This document shows positions 37,659-46,175 of a DNA stretch of 64,000 nt, piece after piece. Every line of letters begins with the position of its first letter. Position 1 is the stretch's first letter. Both the position numbers and the translations under genes were made by a program. The DNA is taken from positions 1,888,001 through 1,952,000 of the forward strand of contig NC_007406.1 in the NCBI RefSeq assembly GCF_000012725.1, given 5' to 3'. The notes beneath the pieces were generated by a model. The model was not told the DNA's origin, did not search any database, and was given only the letters and a program-made list of their open reading frames with translations. Origin of the DNA: Nitrobacter winogradskyi Nb-255. GTDB taxonomy: Bacteria; Pseudomonadota; Alphaproteobacteria; Rhizobiales; Xanthobacteraceae.

Positions 37659-38743
37659 ACGTCAAGCCTACCCTTTTGTATGTGGATGACGACAAGGCGC
37701 TGGCTCGTCTGGTGGAGCGCGGCCTGACACGTCACGGATTTTGCGTGGAGTACGCATCCGACGGCGAGGCCGGACTCGCACGCATCGCGCAGGGCGGCAT
37801 CGATGTGATAGCGCTCGACCAATACATGCCCGGCCTGGACGGGCTGGAGACGCTAGGCCGGATTCAGGCAATTCCCAACGCGCCCCCCGTGGTTTTCGTC
37901 ACCGCTTCGCAAAACTCAAAGATCGCAGTCACCGCGCTCAAGGCCGGGGCCGCGGATTATCTTGTCAAGGACACGCTCGGTGAGTTCGTTCCGCTGTTGC
38001 ACGTCGCGGCCGAAGTGGCGATCCGCCAGGCGCTCGTTCAAAAGGCACGCGACGAGGCTGAAGCCGAAGTCCGCGCCTCACGCGATCGCTATGCGGCGCT
38101 GGCCGCCGAGCGCGAGATGCTGCTGCGCGAGGTCAATCATCGCATCGGCAACAGTCTCCAGATCATCGCGTCACTGCTGCATCTGCAAGCCAATTCGAGC
38201 CCCGAGGAAGACATCAAGGCCGCCCTCACCAATGCAATGGGACGGGTGGCGGCAGTCGCGCAGGTGCATCGCCGGCTCTACACGTCGCACGACCTGAAGA
38301 GCGTCCTGCTGAACCAGTATCTTGAAGCACTGCTCGAGGATCTCCGGCGCTCCACCGAAGGCAACCGGATGTCGCGCCTCGACCTGAAAGCCCAGCCCGT
38401 CGAGATCGATCCCGATCGCGCCGTCGCCATCGGGATCATCGTCAATGAACTGGTGATGAATGCGGTCAAGTACGCCTATCCTGATGGCCCCGGCCCCATC
38501 CACGTCGAACTCGCGTCCGACGGCGATGATATCGTGCTGTCAATCACTGACGATGGCGTCGGCCTCAATGCAAGAAGCGATCCGCGCTCGACCGGAATGG
38601 GCCAGCGGATTGTTTCAGCGATGGCGCAGAAGCTCGACGCGCAGGCCGAACGCGATCCCACCCACGCGGGCACGCGCATCGTTCTGCGGTTCCGGAGCGG
38701 AACTCCTCAGGTCGCGAAACCCATGTCCGCGACCGCGGCATGA
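37655..38743 (+). CDS. Receiver domain fused to a HisKA_2-type histidine kinase
   Basis: A 362-residue protein with the reverse of the usual hybrid order. Residues 1-125 are a receiver (LLYVDDDKALARLVERGL, phospho-Asp55 in LDQYMPGLDG, switch lysine in DYLVKDTLGE). A coiled segment (ARDEAEAEVRASRDRYAAL) joins it to a HisKA_2 domain with phosphoacceptor His162 in EVNHRIGNSLQIIASLLHLQ. An ATPase domain follows (IIVNELVMNAVKYAY, ITDDGVGLN, STGMGQRIV). It may be the second stage of a phosphorelay whose first kinase and carrier are the two genes upstream. It has the final position in a three-gene operon with 4-bp overlaps. Confidence 0.92.
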   Translation: MNVKPTLLYVDDDKALARLVERGLTRHGFCVEYASDGEAGLARIAQGGIDVIALDQYMPGLDGLETLGRIQAIPNAPPVVFVTASQNSKIAVTALKAGAADYLVKDTLGEFVPLLHVAAEVAIRQALVQKARDEAEAEVRASRDRYAALAAEREMLLREVNHRIGNSLQIIASLLHLQANSSPEEDIKAALTNAMGRVAAVAQVHRRLYTSHDLKSVLLNQYLEALLEDLRRSTEGNRMSRLDLKAQPVEIDPDRAVAIGIIVNELVMNAVKYAYPDGPGPIHVELASDGDDIVLSITDDGVGLNARSDPRSTGMGQRIVSAMAQKLDAQAERDPTHAGTRIVLRFRSGTPQVAKPMSATAA

Positions 38744-38935
38744 GCACGGCGGCAGCAAGCTGAAAGCGCCTTCGCGCCTGACATGACATCAGGTCGAGGC
38801 CCAACACTCAATTCGTGATGATGGAACCAGAAGCGAACCGACATCATCTCTCGGCACGCGATCTCCACTTGATCGCATCATTCGCTGGTAGATTATCGAC
38901 GCGGAAACCTTCCAGCTCTGCTATAAGATAACCGG

Positions 38936-39613
38936 ATGTCCCGCGAGACCGCCTCGTCCGAGATCACGCCCGAACTGCTGCTGCGCGCCTATGCCTGCGG
39001 CATTTTTCCGATGGCGGAGAGTGTCGACGACCCGACGCTGTTCTGGGTCGAGCCGAAGATGCGCGGCGTGGTTCCACTCGAGAGCTTTCGAATTCCGTCG
39101 CGGCTCGCGCGCACCGTTCGATCGGACAGTTTCACGGTGACCGTCGATACCGCATTCGACGCGGTGATCAACGGCTGCGCCGCGCCCCAACCCGGCCGCA
39201 ACAACACCTGGATCAACCATCGAATCCGTGAACTCTATATCGGCCTGCACGAACTCGGCCACTGCCACAGTGTCGAGGTCTGGCGGGACAATGAACTGGC
39301 CGGCGGCCTTTACGGCGTCAGGCTCGGCCGGGCGTTTTTCGGCGAGAGCATGTTCCATGTCGTGCGGGACGCGTCGAAGGTCGCGCTCGTGCATCTGGTC
39401 GCCCGGTTGATCGCCGGAGGCTTCGTGCTGCTCGACACGCAGTTCGTCACCGACCATCTGCGGGGGTTCGGCGCCATCGAAATCCCGCGCCGGCGCTACC
39501 GGGCGCTACTCGACGTCGCGCTGGAAGGCCGGGCCGATTTCGGAGCGCTGCCGCTCGACCGGCCGGTGCCGGGCGCAGAAGCGCTCAAGGCCATCGCCGA
39601 CCGAAGCTCTTAG
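38936..39613 (+). CDS. aat: Leucyl/phenylalanyl-tRNA-protein transferase
   Basis: A 225-residue enzyme that adds Leu or Phe to proteins with N-terminal Arg or Lys, marking them for ClpAP via ClpS. The family blocks are [73 protein letters not shown], and [20 protein letters not shown]. It lies downstream of the acc genes in a layout common in alphaproteobacteria, although a two-component operon intervenes here. A repeat element begins within its stop codon region. Confidence 0.97.
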   Translation: MSRETASSEITPELLLRAYACGIFPMAESVDDPTLFWVEPKMRGVVPLESFRIPSRLARTVRSDSFTVTVDTAFDAVINGCAAPQPGRNNTWINHRIRELYIGLHELGHCHSVEVWRDNELAGGLYGVRLGRAFFGESMFHVVRDASKVALVHLVARLIAGGFVLLDTQFVTDHLRGFGAIEIPRRRYRALLDVALEGRADFGALPLDRPVPGAEALKAIADRSS

Positions 39614-39755
39614 AGCATGATCCCGACCCGAAGGGCCGCGCCAGCGCAAAGTAGGAACCGGCAGCCTTTTCTGATGGAATCAGAAACGAGGCTTGCGGAT
39701 TTTGATCCGGCGCGTTTTCCATGCGACCGATACCCACTTCAATCGAGAACGCCCT
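39611..39755 (+). repeat. Dispersed repeat: AGAGCATG element, A and B1 modules
   Basis: TAGAGCATGATCCCGA overlaps the aat stop codon. An A hairpin (CCTTTTCTGATGGAATCAGAAACGAGG) follows, then a diverged B1 copy (GGCGCGTTTTCCATGCG to TCGAGAACGC). Confidence 0.75.
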
Positions 39756-39794
39756 GAAGTGTCGCGGCGCGAGCGGAAAAGCGGATCGCCCACT

Positions 39795-40724
39795 CTACCT
39801 CTGGAACGGCGGGAAGAAGGGATTGCTCTGCGGCTGTCGCTGCGCGGGAGGCACTGGCGCTGGTTGCGGCGGCGGCGCGGGTTGACGCGACTGACGGGTC
39901 GATTGTCGCGATCGCCTGGCTGGCGGGGGTGGCGTCGGTTTGGGCTGATCCGGCTGCTCGGCGATAACGGTCGTCTCCGGATCCTTGCAGTCGGTCAGCC
40001 AGACATCATAGATCGGATGCTCGACGCCATGCAGGCCGGGGCTCGACGCGAACATCCATCCGGAGAAAATTCGCTTCACCTCGCCCTGAAGCGTGATCTC
40101 ATCGACCTCGACGAAGGCGTCGGTATTCGCGGCTTCGGTCGCGGGGCGCGTGTAGCAGGCGCTGGTTTTTACCCGCAGCGCGCCGAACTGTACGGTCTCT
40201 CCGATATCCTCGTCGAAATGGATGATGCGGCCGGTGATCTTATCCAGGCCGGAAAATACAGCCTTCTTGTTGACGATCCTCTCGGCGGGGGCCTCGGTAA
40301 CGACCTCGTCGCCGGGCTGTAGCGTGGCCGGCGCCGGCGGGGCCGGTCGCGCGGCGTTCTGTTCGGGAGCCTGACGGGGTGATGGCGGCGCGACGGCAGC
40401 GCCTCCCGGAGCGTTCTGCGGAGTCACGGTGGTTCCGGACGGCGGCGGCAGCGGCTGAGACTGAACCGGACCGGGCGGCGGAACGCCCTGCCCCGGCGGT
40501 GGACGCATCGGCGCCGGCAACACGCGGCCCTCAGGCGGCAATTCGGGCACCTCTTCCTCGTCATCCTCAGGCGCGGCCTGCCCCTGTGGAATAGCGCCAG
40601 GCGGACGCGGTGGCGGGTCGGAGAAGATGTTTCCGATCTGGGCGCGCGCGGAAGGCGGGGCCGCGACAAGTGCGACGCCTGCAAAAGCCGCACAACCGGC
40701 TATAACGATGGTTCGAAATATCAT
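39795..40724 (-). CDS. DUF2155-containing exported protein
   Basis: A 309-residue protein. The start at 40724 gives a signal peptide (IFRTIVIAGCAAFAGVALVA, cleavage near ARA-Q). A long Pro-rich, acidic-then-neutral linker (residues about 35-155, with DDEEEVPELPPEG and many PPP runs) leads to the DUF2155 domain at about residues 165-255. That domain contains KAVFSGLDKITGRI, FGALRVKTSACYTRP, FVEVDEI and FSGWMFASSPGLHGVEHPIYDVWLTDC. The C-terminal tail is again rich in Pro and Gln. DUF2155 proteins accompany accC/aat and the NDUFA12-like gene in alphaproteobacteria; their function is not established. The Pro-rich parts are longer than in most relatives. Confidence 0.85.
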   Translation of the reverse strand: MIFRTIVIAGCAAFAGVALVAAPPSARAQIGNIFSDPPPRPPGAIPQGQAAPEDDEEEVPELPPEGRVLPAPMRPPPGQGVPPPGPVQSQPLPPPSGTTVTPQNAPGGAAVAPPSPRQAPEQNAARPAPPAPATLQPGDEVVTEAPAERIVNKKAVFSGLDKITGRIIHFDEDIGETVQFGALRVKTSACYTRPATEAANTDAFVEVDEITLQGEVKRIFSGWMFASSPGLHGVEHPIYDVWLTDCKDPETTVIAEQPDQPKPTPPPPARRSRQSTRQSRQPAPPPQPAPVPPAQRQPQSNPFFPPFQR

Positions 40725-41122
40725 GCGCGGCTTTGTGAGGCTCGAATCAGGGCCGGACCATTGTACAGGGATTAAAGGCTCCAAGCCGCTCGCGGCAATC
40801 CGGTTAACACGTCGATTGCGGCGGGGAAAGGGCGACCTGCTCCGCGTCCACTGGCGGCAGCGGCTGAGCTCGCTTGATTCCGTAGGCAATAGCGTTATGG
40901 AGCGAAATCGAGGCCGGTTTACGTGAAAAGCATCAAGACACCCGGAGCCTCGCTGCTGATTTCCATCAGGCAGAAGGCTGGGGCGCACCGTGGATTTACG
41001 GCAACAGATGCCATCAATCGCCTGCGGATCGTGACCTGGTAGACGATCTGGGGTTGGCGCATTCGGATTATTCAAGAGTATACTTGGCCGGACTTTGTCT
41101 GTTCTGAGTGTCAGGAGTTGCC
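40725..41122. other. Divergent intergenic region before the FecR-barrel gene, with a repeat
   Basis: No gene. A degenerate reverse copy of the dispersed repeat lies at 40888-40979 (ATAGCGTTATGGAGCGAAATC, then CCTCGCTGCTGATTTCCATCAGG). A possible -10 hexamer, TATACT, lies near 41079; its -35 is unclear. Confidence 0.5.
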
Positions 41123-42931
41123 ATGACCCGGGCGGGGGCGCATTGGATCGCGATGACGGCGGCGGCTCTGGCGCTCGGGGGCGCGGCGGCGCAGGCTCAG
41201 CAGGTCGGCACGGCATCGGCGGTCAATCCCGCCGCCACCGCCAACCTGAAGACCATCACCATCGGCCAGTCGATCGCCCACAAGGAGCGTATCCAGACCA
41301 GGTCAAGCGGCTCGGTGCAGTTGCTGTTTCTCGACAAGACGTCGATGACCATCGGCCCGAACAGCGACCTCACAATCGATGAATACGTCTATGACCCCAA
41401 CGCCAACACCGGCAAACTGGCGGCCACGCTCGGCAAGGGCGCGCTGCGTTTCGTAGGCGGCCAGATCAGCCACAGCGGCGACGCGGAAATCAAGACCGGA
41501 ACGGCCTTGATCGGCATTCGCGGCGGCGTGATGATGACCGACGGCAAGGGCGGCATCTATGCCGGCTACGGCAGAATGACTGTCTCATCCGGCGGCCAGA
41601 CCGTCACCCTCGGCGCCGGCGAATTCACCCAGACGCAAGCCGGCGGCCCCCCTTCGCCCCCCGGCCTGCCGCCGCCAGGGTTCGTGCAGCAGTTGATCGC
41701 ATCGTTCCAGAGCGCCGCCGGTCAAACGGGCGGTGCGCGCGCGGGCTCGGCTTCGGCGAAGAATGTCGCCGCCGCCGAGCACAAGGCGACCGGATCACCC
41801 GGCGGACTGGTGACCGGCTCGGGTGCTCCGCCCTCTCCCAACCCGCCCACCATTATCCAGCAGATCAATGCGATTACGTCAGCCTTCACGGAAGCGATCC
41901 AGACATCCAATCAGGTGACCGGGGCGCAGCAGATCGCGCATGATCATCCGCCCGGCGGCGACCACCCTCCCCCGACGAACAATATCCCGCCTCCGACAAA
42001 CAACAATCCGCCCGGGCCGCTGCGCGGGTATGTCGGCGGATTGGTCTACACAAGCTCAAGTGAGGGCGAATATTACTCGAGTCACGGTGAGAACGGTGAG
42101 CATGGCGTAAGCTACGAAGGCCCGACCAATATCGATCCCGTCACCGGAACCGCCGAAATCACCCTCGACACCGCCAACAAGCGCGTCCAGGCTCGTCTGG
42201 ACACCTACCGTTACGATCAGAACAACCCGTTCACGCAACTCACCGAGACGATGCACGAGTTGTTTCAGTTCGGATCCAAGGGATCGACCGGCCCCGCTGA
42301 CAGCGTCTATGTAGACAAAGATAATTTCTACGCGAACACGCCCGAGAACCACGAGGTCAACGGCAAGAAGGTCAGCGGCATTCTGGTTTCCGGCAACGGC
42401 ATCGCGACACACGAGGTCGTTGCCGATGCAATTCCGAACCTGACACCGTGCCAGTGTGACTACACACGCTGGGGTTTCTGGATGGCTGATGAAAGCGATA
42501 CCAGCACCAGTGCGCCTACATCATATAAGACAACCGTCGGCACCTGGGTCGCCGGTCGGCCCGTGGGCAGTATCGGCGACGTGCCGACGACAGGCGCCGC
42601 AACCTACACCGGCCATGTCGTCGCCAATGTGAATAATGCAGGATTCGTCGCCGGCGGGTTCTCGAACACCGTCAATTTCGGGGCGCGCACTGGCGCGGTG
42701 AGCGTGACCAATCTCGACGGCACGAACTATTCCGGCACCGTGAACTTCAACACCGACCCGCGCAATTTCGGCGGCACGCTCAACGGCGATACCGGCAGCC
42801 GTCAGATGGCCATCGACGGCAGCTTTTTCCAGGGCGTGAATAACCCAGTCGGCGAGATGGGCGGACGGGTCGGAATCTCCGGCGCCGACGGCTATCTCGG
42901 CAGCGGCATTTTCGCGGCTACCAAACAGTGA
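41123..42931 (+). CDS. Large secreted FecR-domain protein with TbpB-like C-terminal barrel
   Basis: A 602-residue exported protein. The ATG at 41123 has CAGGAG upstream and begins a signal peptide cleaved near AAAQA-Q. There is no lipobox cysteine. Residues about 40-170 are a FecR domain (SGSVQLLFLDKTSMTIGPNS, LGKGALRFVGGQISHSG, IKTGTALIGIRGG). Here FecR is extracytoplasmic and not a sigma regulator. A Pro/Gly/Asn-rich linker spans about 170-320. The last about 110 residues (492-602) look like an eight-strand barrel of the TbpB/Slam-substrate type, closing with DGSFFQGVNNPVGEMGGRVG and GSGIFAATKQ, which resembles the G-x-F-x-G-P-x-A-x-E-x-G-G and A-F-G-x-K ends of that family. A surface or secreted role is inferred. 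It interrupts the DUF2155/NDUFA12 neighbourhood. Confidence 0.75.
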   Translation: MTRAGAHWIAMTAAALALGGAAAQAQQVGTASAVNPAATANLKTITIGQSIAHKERIQTRSSGSVQLLFLDKTSMTIGPNSDLTIDEYVYDPNANTGKLAATLGKGALRFVGGQISHSGDAEIKTGTALIGIRGGVMMTDGKGGIYAGYGRMTVSSGGQTVTLGAGEFTQTQAGGPPSPPGLPPPGFVQQLIASFQSAAGQTGGARAGSASAKNVAAAEHKATGSPGGLVTGSGAPPSPNPPTIIQQINAITSAFTEAIQTSNQVTGAQQIAHDHPPGGDHPPPTNNIPPPTNNNPPGPLRGYVGGLVYTSSSEGEYYSSHGENGEHGVSYEGPTNIDPVTGTAEITLDTANKRVQARLDTYRYDQNNPFTQLTETMHELFQFGSKGSTGPADSVYVDKDNFYANTPENHEVNGKKVSGILVSGNGIATHEVVADAIPNLTPCQCDYTRWGFWMADESDTSTSAPTSYKTTVGTWVAGRPVGSIGDVPTTGAATYTGHVVANVNNAGFVAGGFSNTVNFGARTGAVSVTNLDGTNYSGTVNFNTDPRNFGGTLNGDTGSRQMAIDGSFFQGVNNPVGEMGGRVGISGADGYLGSGIFAATKQ

Positions 42932-42980
42932 CAGCACCCGCGTAAATGCTGGTGCGTCCCCGCGCTGGATGCGGGTGTTT

Positions 42981-43391
42981 CTACTGGCCGGGCGTCCAGG
43001 GCTGATAATCGCCGGTCGCCTTCGGACGGCGGCCGCTCGCCAGCGTCGAGCCGGACGGTCGATAGGCCGCCGGTGTCCCCGTCATGTTCGGCACATGCGG
43101 CTTCTGCCATTCGCGCGGCTGGTAGTCTTCCTTGGTCGGCGGAACATCGACAACGTGATGAATCCAGCCATGCCACTCCGGCGGAATATGGGTGGCTTCC
43201 GTGTAACCATTATAGATCACCCAGCGGCGCTCGAAGCCAAGCGCCGGGTCGATCCGTCCGCCTCGCGTCCGGTAATAGCAGTTACCCTCGCTGTCCCTGC
43301 CGACGAGTTCACCGAACCGCGCCGTCCAAAGCTGAGTACCGAAAGTCTGGCCGTTCCACCAGGTAAAAAGCTTGAGGAAAAACTGCTTCAT
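42981..43391 (-). CDS. NADH:ubiquinone oxidoreductase subunit NDUFA12 homologue
   Basis: A 136-residue homologue of the mitochondrial complex I accessory subunit NDUFA12 (B17.2). It begins MKQFFLKLFTWWNGQTFGTQ at 43391. Family blocks follow: GELVGRDSEGNCYYR, RRWVIYNGYTEATHIPPEWHGWIHH, and the C-terminal PHVPNMTGTPAAYRPSGS. Alphaproteobacteria carry this subunit away from the main nuo operon, typically beside the DUF2155 and aat genes, as here. It would sit on the peripheral arm near the iron-sulfur subunits and stabilise assembly. Confidence 0.95.
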   Translation of the reverse strand: MKQFFLKLFTWWNGQTFGTQLWTARFGELVGRDSEGNCYYRTRGGRIDPALGFERRWVIYNGYTEATHIPPEWHGWIHHVVDVPPTKEDYQPREWQKPHVPNMTGTPAAYRPSGSTLASGRRPKATGDYQPWTPGQ

Positions 43392-43552
43392 TGCCGGAAA
43401 TCCGTCGCAGGGGGTGTCACGAACCCCCGCAAGGGCTCGCGCGATTATCATTCTGTTTCGATTTGATGACATCCCGCCGCAGCCTTGTCCAGCCAAACGC
43501 GGCCAAATAGCGCGGACCCTGCCGCCGCCCGCAGCGCTAAACGGGCGTGAAT

Positions 43553-43776
43553 TATAGCGTTTTCGAGCGCAGCATGTCCTCGGGCCAGACCGGAGGATGG
43601 AATCCGGTTCATGTGAAGAAAACGCGTCAAAACATAAAGAAAGATGGAGCCCTTCACCGCTTCCATGAAGTGGCGGAGGACTCTAGCGGGTTGCGCCTTC
43701 GGCTCGCACGTCTTAGAGCCTCTTAACGCGTTTTCTTCACGCGAACCGGTATCCACTTCGCTCGAAAACGCTATAA
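43553..43776. repeat. Inverted pair of repeat elements with inner hairpin (MITE-like, 224 bp)
   Basis: A reverse B2 copy (TATAGCGTTTTCGAGCG to GAAAACGCGTCAAAA, 43553-43632) faces a forward B1 copy (TTAACGCGTTTTCTTCACG to CGAAAACGCTATAA, 43723-43776). Between them lies a module (CCTTCACCGCTTCCATGAAG, then GGACTCTAG) related to the perfect hairpin at 62022-62066. The ends are inverted repeats of each other. Confidence 0.8.
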
Positions 43777-43923
43777 CCCATTCTATTATCCAAGCCCGGT
43801 CCGGCGCTGATCGCGCGGGCCGCAGGCTCAGCAATGGCAGGCCGCAGACGCTCCGCTGTTGTTGACTGGCTCCCGAAAACTTTGAATGTTGCCTCTCAGG
43901 CAGGAAAGAATAAAGGCTGCGAA

Positions 43924-44205
43924 ATGTCCGAAGTCGTCAACAACATGGAAAAACATCGCTACGAACTCGAAGTGGACGGGCTCGTTGCCGCGACCTACTA
44001 CCGATTCCTGGATGGTGTCCTCGTCTTCACCCACACTCAGGTGCCGCCCGAACTCGAAGGCAAGGGCGTCGGTTCGGAACTGGTGAAGGGCGCGCTGGAT
44101 CAGGTGCGCGCGGATAAATTCAGGGCCAGCGCTCAATGCCCCTTCGTGAAAGCCTGGCTCGAGAAGAATCCGGATTACGCTGATCTGCTGCGCCCGAATT
44201 TGTGA
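43924..44205 (+). CDS. Small GNAT-fold N-acetyltransferase-like protein (Acetyltransf_CG)
   Basis: A 93-residue protein of the short GNAT type. It contains a two-strand start (HRYELEVDGLVAATYYRFLDGVLVFTHTQV), the acetyl-CoA loop ELEGKGVGSELVKGALDQVR (cf. Q/R-x-x-G-x-G/A), and the family ending CPFVKAWLEKNPDYADLL. Such minimal GNATs lack the N-terminal strands of full enzymes; substrates are unknown. The start ATG at 43924 fits the family; the frame is open a further 30 codons upstream without similarity. Confidence 0.85.
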   Translation: MSEVVNNMEKHRYELEVDGLVAATYYRFLDGVLVFTHTQVPPELEGKGVGSELVKGALDQVRADKFRASAQCPFVKAWLEKNPDYADLLRPNL

Positions 44206-44220
44206 GGCAACGAGAGACCT

Positions 44221-44316
44221 GAGTTCCGCTTCTGATTCAATCAGAAGCGGATTTCACATGCTGGCTTAACGCCGTTTCTTTTCGCGAACCGGCGTCCACT
44301 TCGTTCCGAATCCTAG
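44221..44316 (+). repeat. Dispersed hairpin repeat (modules A + B1)
   Basis: Begins 15 bp after the GNAT stop. The A module is a near-perfect hairpin (CCGCTTCTGATT/AATCAGAAGCGG); a diverged B1 copy with ACCGGCGTCCACTTCG follows. It separates two convergent genes. Confidence 0.8.
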
Positions 44317-44336
44317 AGCTAACTTCGTCTGTCGGA

Positions 44337-44711
44337 TTACTGCTTCATGTCGGGCGGCAGCTTGCCCCCGTTGGCCGCGAGCTGAGCCATCATCTGCTTA
44401 TGCAGCCAGACATTCATCGCCGCGGAATCGTTGGTATCGCCCGGATATTTCAGATCCTTCGCCAGCTCCTTGCGCGCGCTCAGGCTGGAGTCGACATCAA
44501 GCGCCTTCATCAGATCAACGATCGAGGTTCGCCATGCCAGCTTCTCCTTCTTGGCGGCGACAGCCTTGTCGAGAATGGCCGCGACGTCGACGCTCTTGGC
44601 GGACGAGCCCTCCGGCGAAGGCGCAGTACCGCTGCCTGACTCTCCCGCCGGTGTTGCCGCTTCAGCGTGCGAGCCGAAGATGGCGCCCATGATCTTTCCA
44701 AATATGCTCAT
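44337..44711 (-). CDS. DUF3597 protein
   Basis: A 124-residue small soluble protein with the N-terminal MSIFGKIMGAIFG segment, a Ser/Gly/Ala-rich linker, and a C-terminal helical domain (VDVAAILDKAVAAKKEKLAW, TSIVDLMKALDVDSSLSARKELAKDLKYPGD, AAMNVWLHKQMMAQLAANGGKLP). These features are those of DUF3597. The domain resembles a small helical LysM-adjacent or 'YgaU-like' module in some databases, but its function is unknown. Confidence 0.85.
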   Translation of the reverse strand: MSIFGKIMGAIFGSHAEAATPAGESGSGTAPSPEGSSAKSVDVAAILDKAVAAKKEKLAWRTSIVDLMKALDVDSSLSARKELAKDLKYPGDTNDSAAMNVWLHKQMMAQLAANGGKLPPDMKQ

Positions 44712-45054
44712 TATGCCGCTCCCAATAGCTTTGGCCTTGTGCCGACTACAAAGCGGAAATCCCGCATCTGTTTCCGCCGGATCGTCAAAAGAGTAACCGG
44801 CTCACCGCGGCTTGCCAATGCGAACGATGCCGGCCTCCCCCGGCTTCCATCCGCCCCAAAGCCAAAGGTAGAAAAGTCACTCAACCGTGAGCAACTAAGA
44901 CCACGGATCGGAATTAGAATGGTGACAATACAGGTCGCGGCAGGACCAGGTTGCTTGCCTTCGCGTCTGGTCTTGATCGTGATCGTTTCCGAAGGGGCGA
45001 CCTCGCCGCCTTCCGGCGGCCAGAGATCGACCCCGCGAAAGGGAGACAACGAAC
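44712..45054. other. Intergenic region upstream of the DUF2189 gene
   Basis: About 340 bp. I see no gene and no repeat. GGGAGA lies 12 bp before the DUF2189 start. Confidence 0.4.
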
Positions 45055-45984
45055 ATGGCCACCTCTTATCCTGTCGACGTCACGTCGCACTCGGGAATGG
45101 CCGGCGCGGACAGACCTGTGGTCCGTCACATCGGCTTATCCGATCTGTTCGATGCATTGCGGCTGGGCTGGGAAGACTTCAAAGCGGTTCCCAGCCACGC
45201 CATCGTCCTGTGTGTCATCTATCCCGTGATCGGCATCGTTCTGGCGCGGATAGCGCTTGGCTACTCGGTCTTGCCGATCCTGTTCCCGCTCGCCGCCGGC
45301 TTCGCCCTGATCGGGCCGTTCGCGGCGCTCGGCCTATACGAACTGAGCTATCGGCGCGAACTCGGAAAAGAAGCCTCCGCCTGGCATGCGTTCAGCGTGC
45401 TGCGGGCGCCGTCGTTCGGGTCGATGCTCGGACTGGGCGGTCTGCTGCTGGTCATCTTCTTTATATGGCTGGCGACAGCTCGCGCGATCTATGTGTCCAC
45501 TTTCGGCAACACCCCGGCGGCGGTCATTCCCGATTTCTTCACGCAGGTTTTCACCACGACCAAAGGCTTGCAGATGCTCATGATGGGCGTCGGCGTCGGA
45601 TTCCTGTTCGCAGCCGTGGCCTTGTGCATCAGCATTGTGGCGTTCCCGCTGATGCTTCATCAACACGCTGACATGACGGATGCCATTTTGACGTCGTTGC
45701 GCGTGGTGGCGAAGAACCCGATAGCGGCGGCGGAATGGGGCCTGATCGTTGCCGTGCTGCTGACGCTCGGGTCGATCCCCTTCTTCCTGGGCCTCACGGT
45801 CGTCATGCCGCTGCTCGGTCATGCGACGTGGCATCTCTATCGCAAGGCGATCGAGAGTCCTTTAACCTCGTCGGCGCACGAGCCTCGTGAAACGGAGAAG
45901 GAAAAACGCTACGCAGCCGATTTCCCGTCCGTCTTGTTCCCGCCTTACGGGCGCAAGCACCGGTTCTTCGATAGTGCGGATTGA
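45055..45984 (+). CDS. DUF2189 integral membrane protein
   Basis: A 309-residue membrane protein with about six helices, for example IVLCVIYPVIGIVLARIALG, FPLAAGFALIGPFAALGLYE, LGLGGLLLVIFFIWLATARA, and MLMMGVGVGFLFAAVALCIS. The N-terminal GWEDFKAVPSHA and the loop LGLYELSYRRELGKEASAWH, together with FPLMLHQHADMTDAILTSLRVVAKNP, match DUF2189, found next to cytochrome oxidase or respiratory genes in some relatives. Function is unknown. The C-terminal 40 residues are charged and probably cytoplasmic. Confidence 0.88.
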   Translation: MATSYPVDVTSHSGMAGADRPVVRHIGLSDLFDALRLGWEDFKAVPSHAIVLCVIYPVIGIVLARIALGYSVLPILFPLAAGFALIGPFAALGLYELSYRRELGKEASAWHAFSVLRAPSFGSMLGLGGLLLVIFFIWLATARAIYVSTFGNTPAAVIPDFFTQVFTTTKGLQMLMMGVGVGFLFAAVALCISIVAFPLMLHQHADMTDAILTSLRVVAKNPIAAAEWGLIVAVLLTLGSIPFFLGLTVVMPLLGHATWHLYRKAIESPLTSSAHEPRETEKEKRYAADFPSVLFPPYGRKHRFFDSAD

Positions 45985-46175
45985 TCGGAAGACGTTCGCT
46001 CTCGCAAAGGCCGCCTCGATGCCAATCGAGGTGGCCGTTGCGTGTCGACAGTCCTCAGGCGAGATTCCTGGGCAGACCATAGCCCCAATGCGGACGCGAA
46101 TACCGTCAGGGTTGAAAGCGCCGGACCCGCGTTAACGCGTTCCTTTTGGCTGAGAAACGCGCTACCCCTTCGTCC

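Noticed and set aside
39795-41216. Extended 473-codon version of the DUF2155 gene
   Set aside because: The signal peptide starts at 40724; the upstream part is intergenic and contains a repeat.
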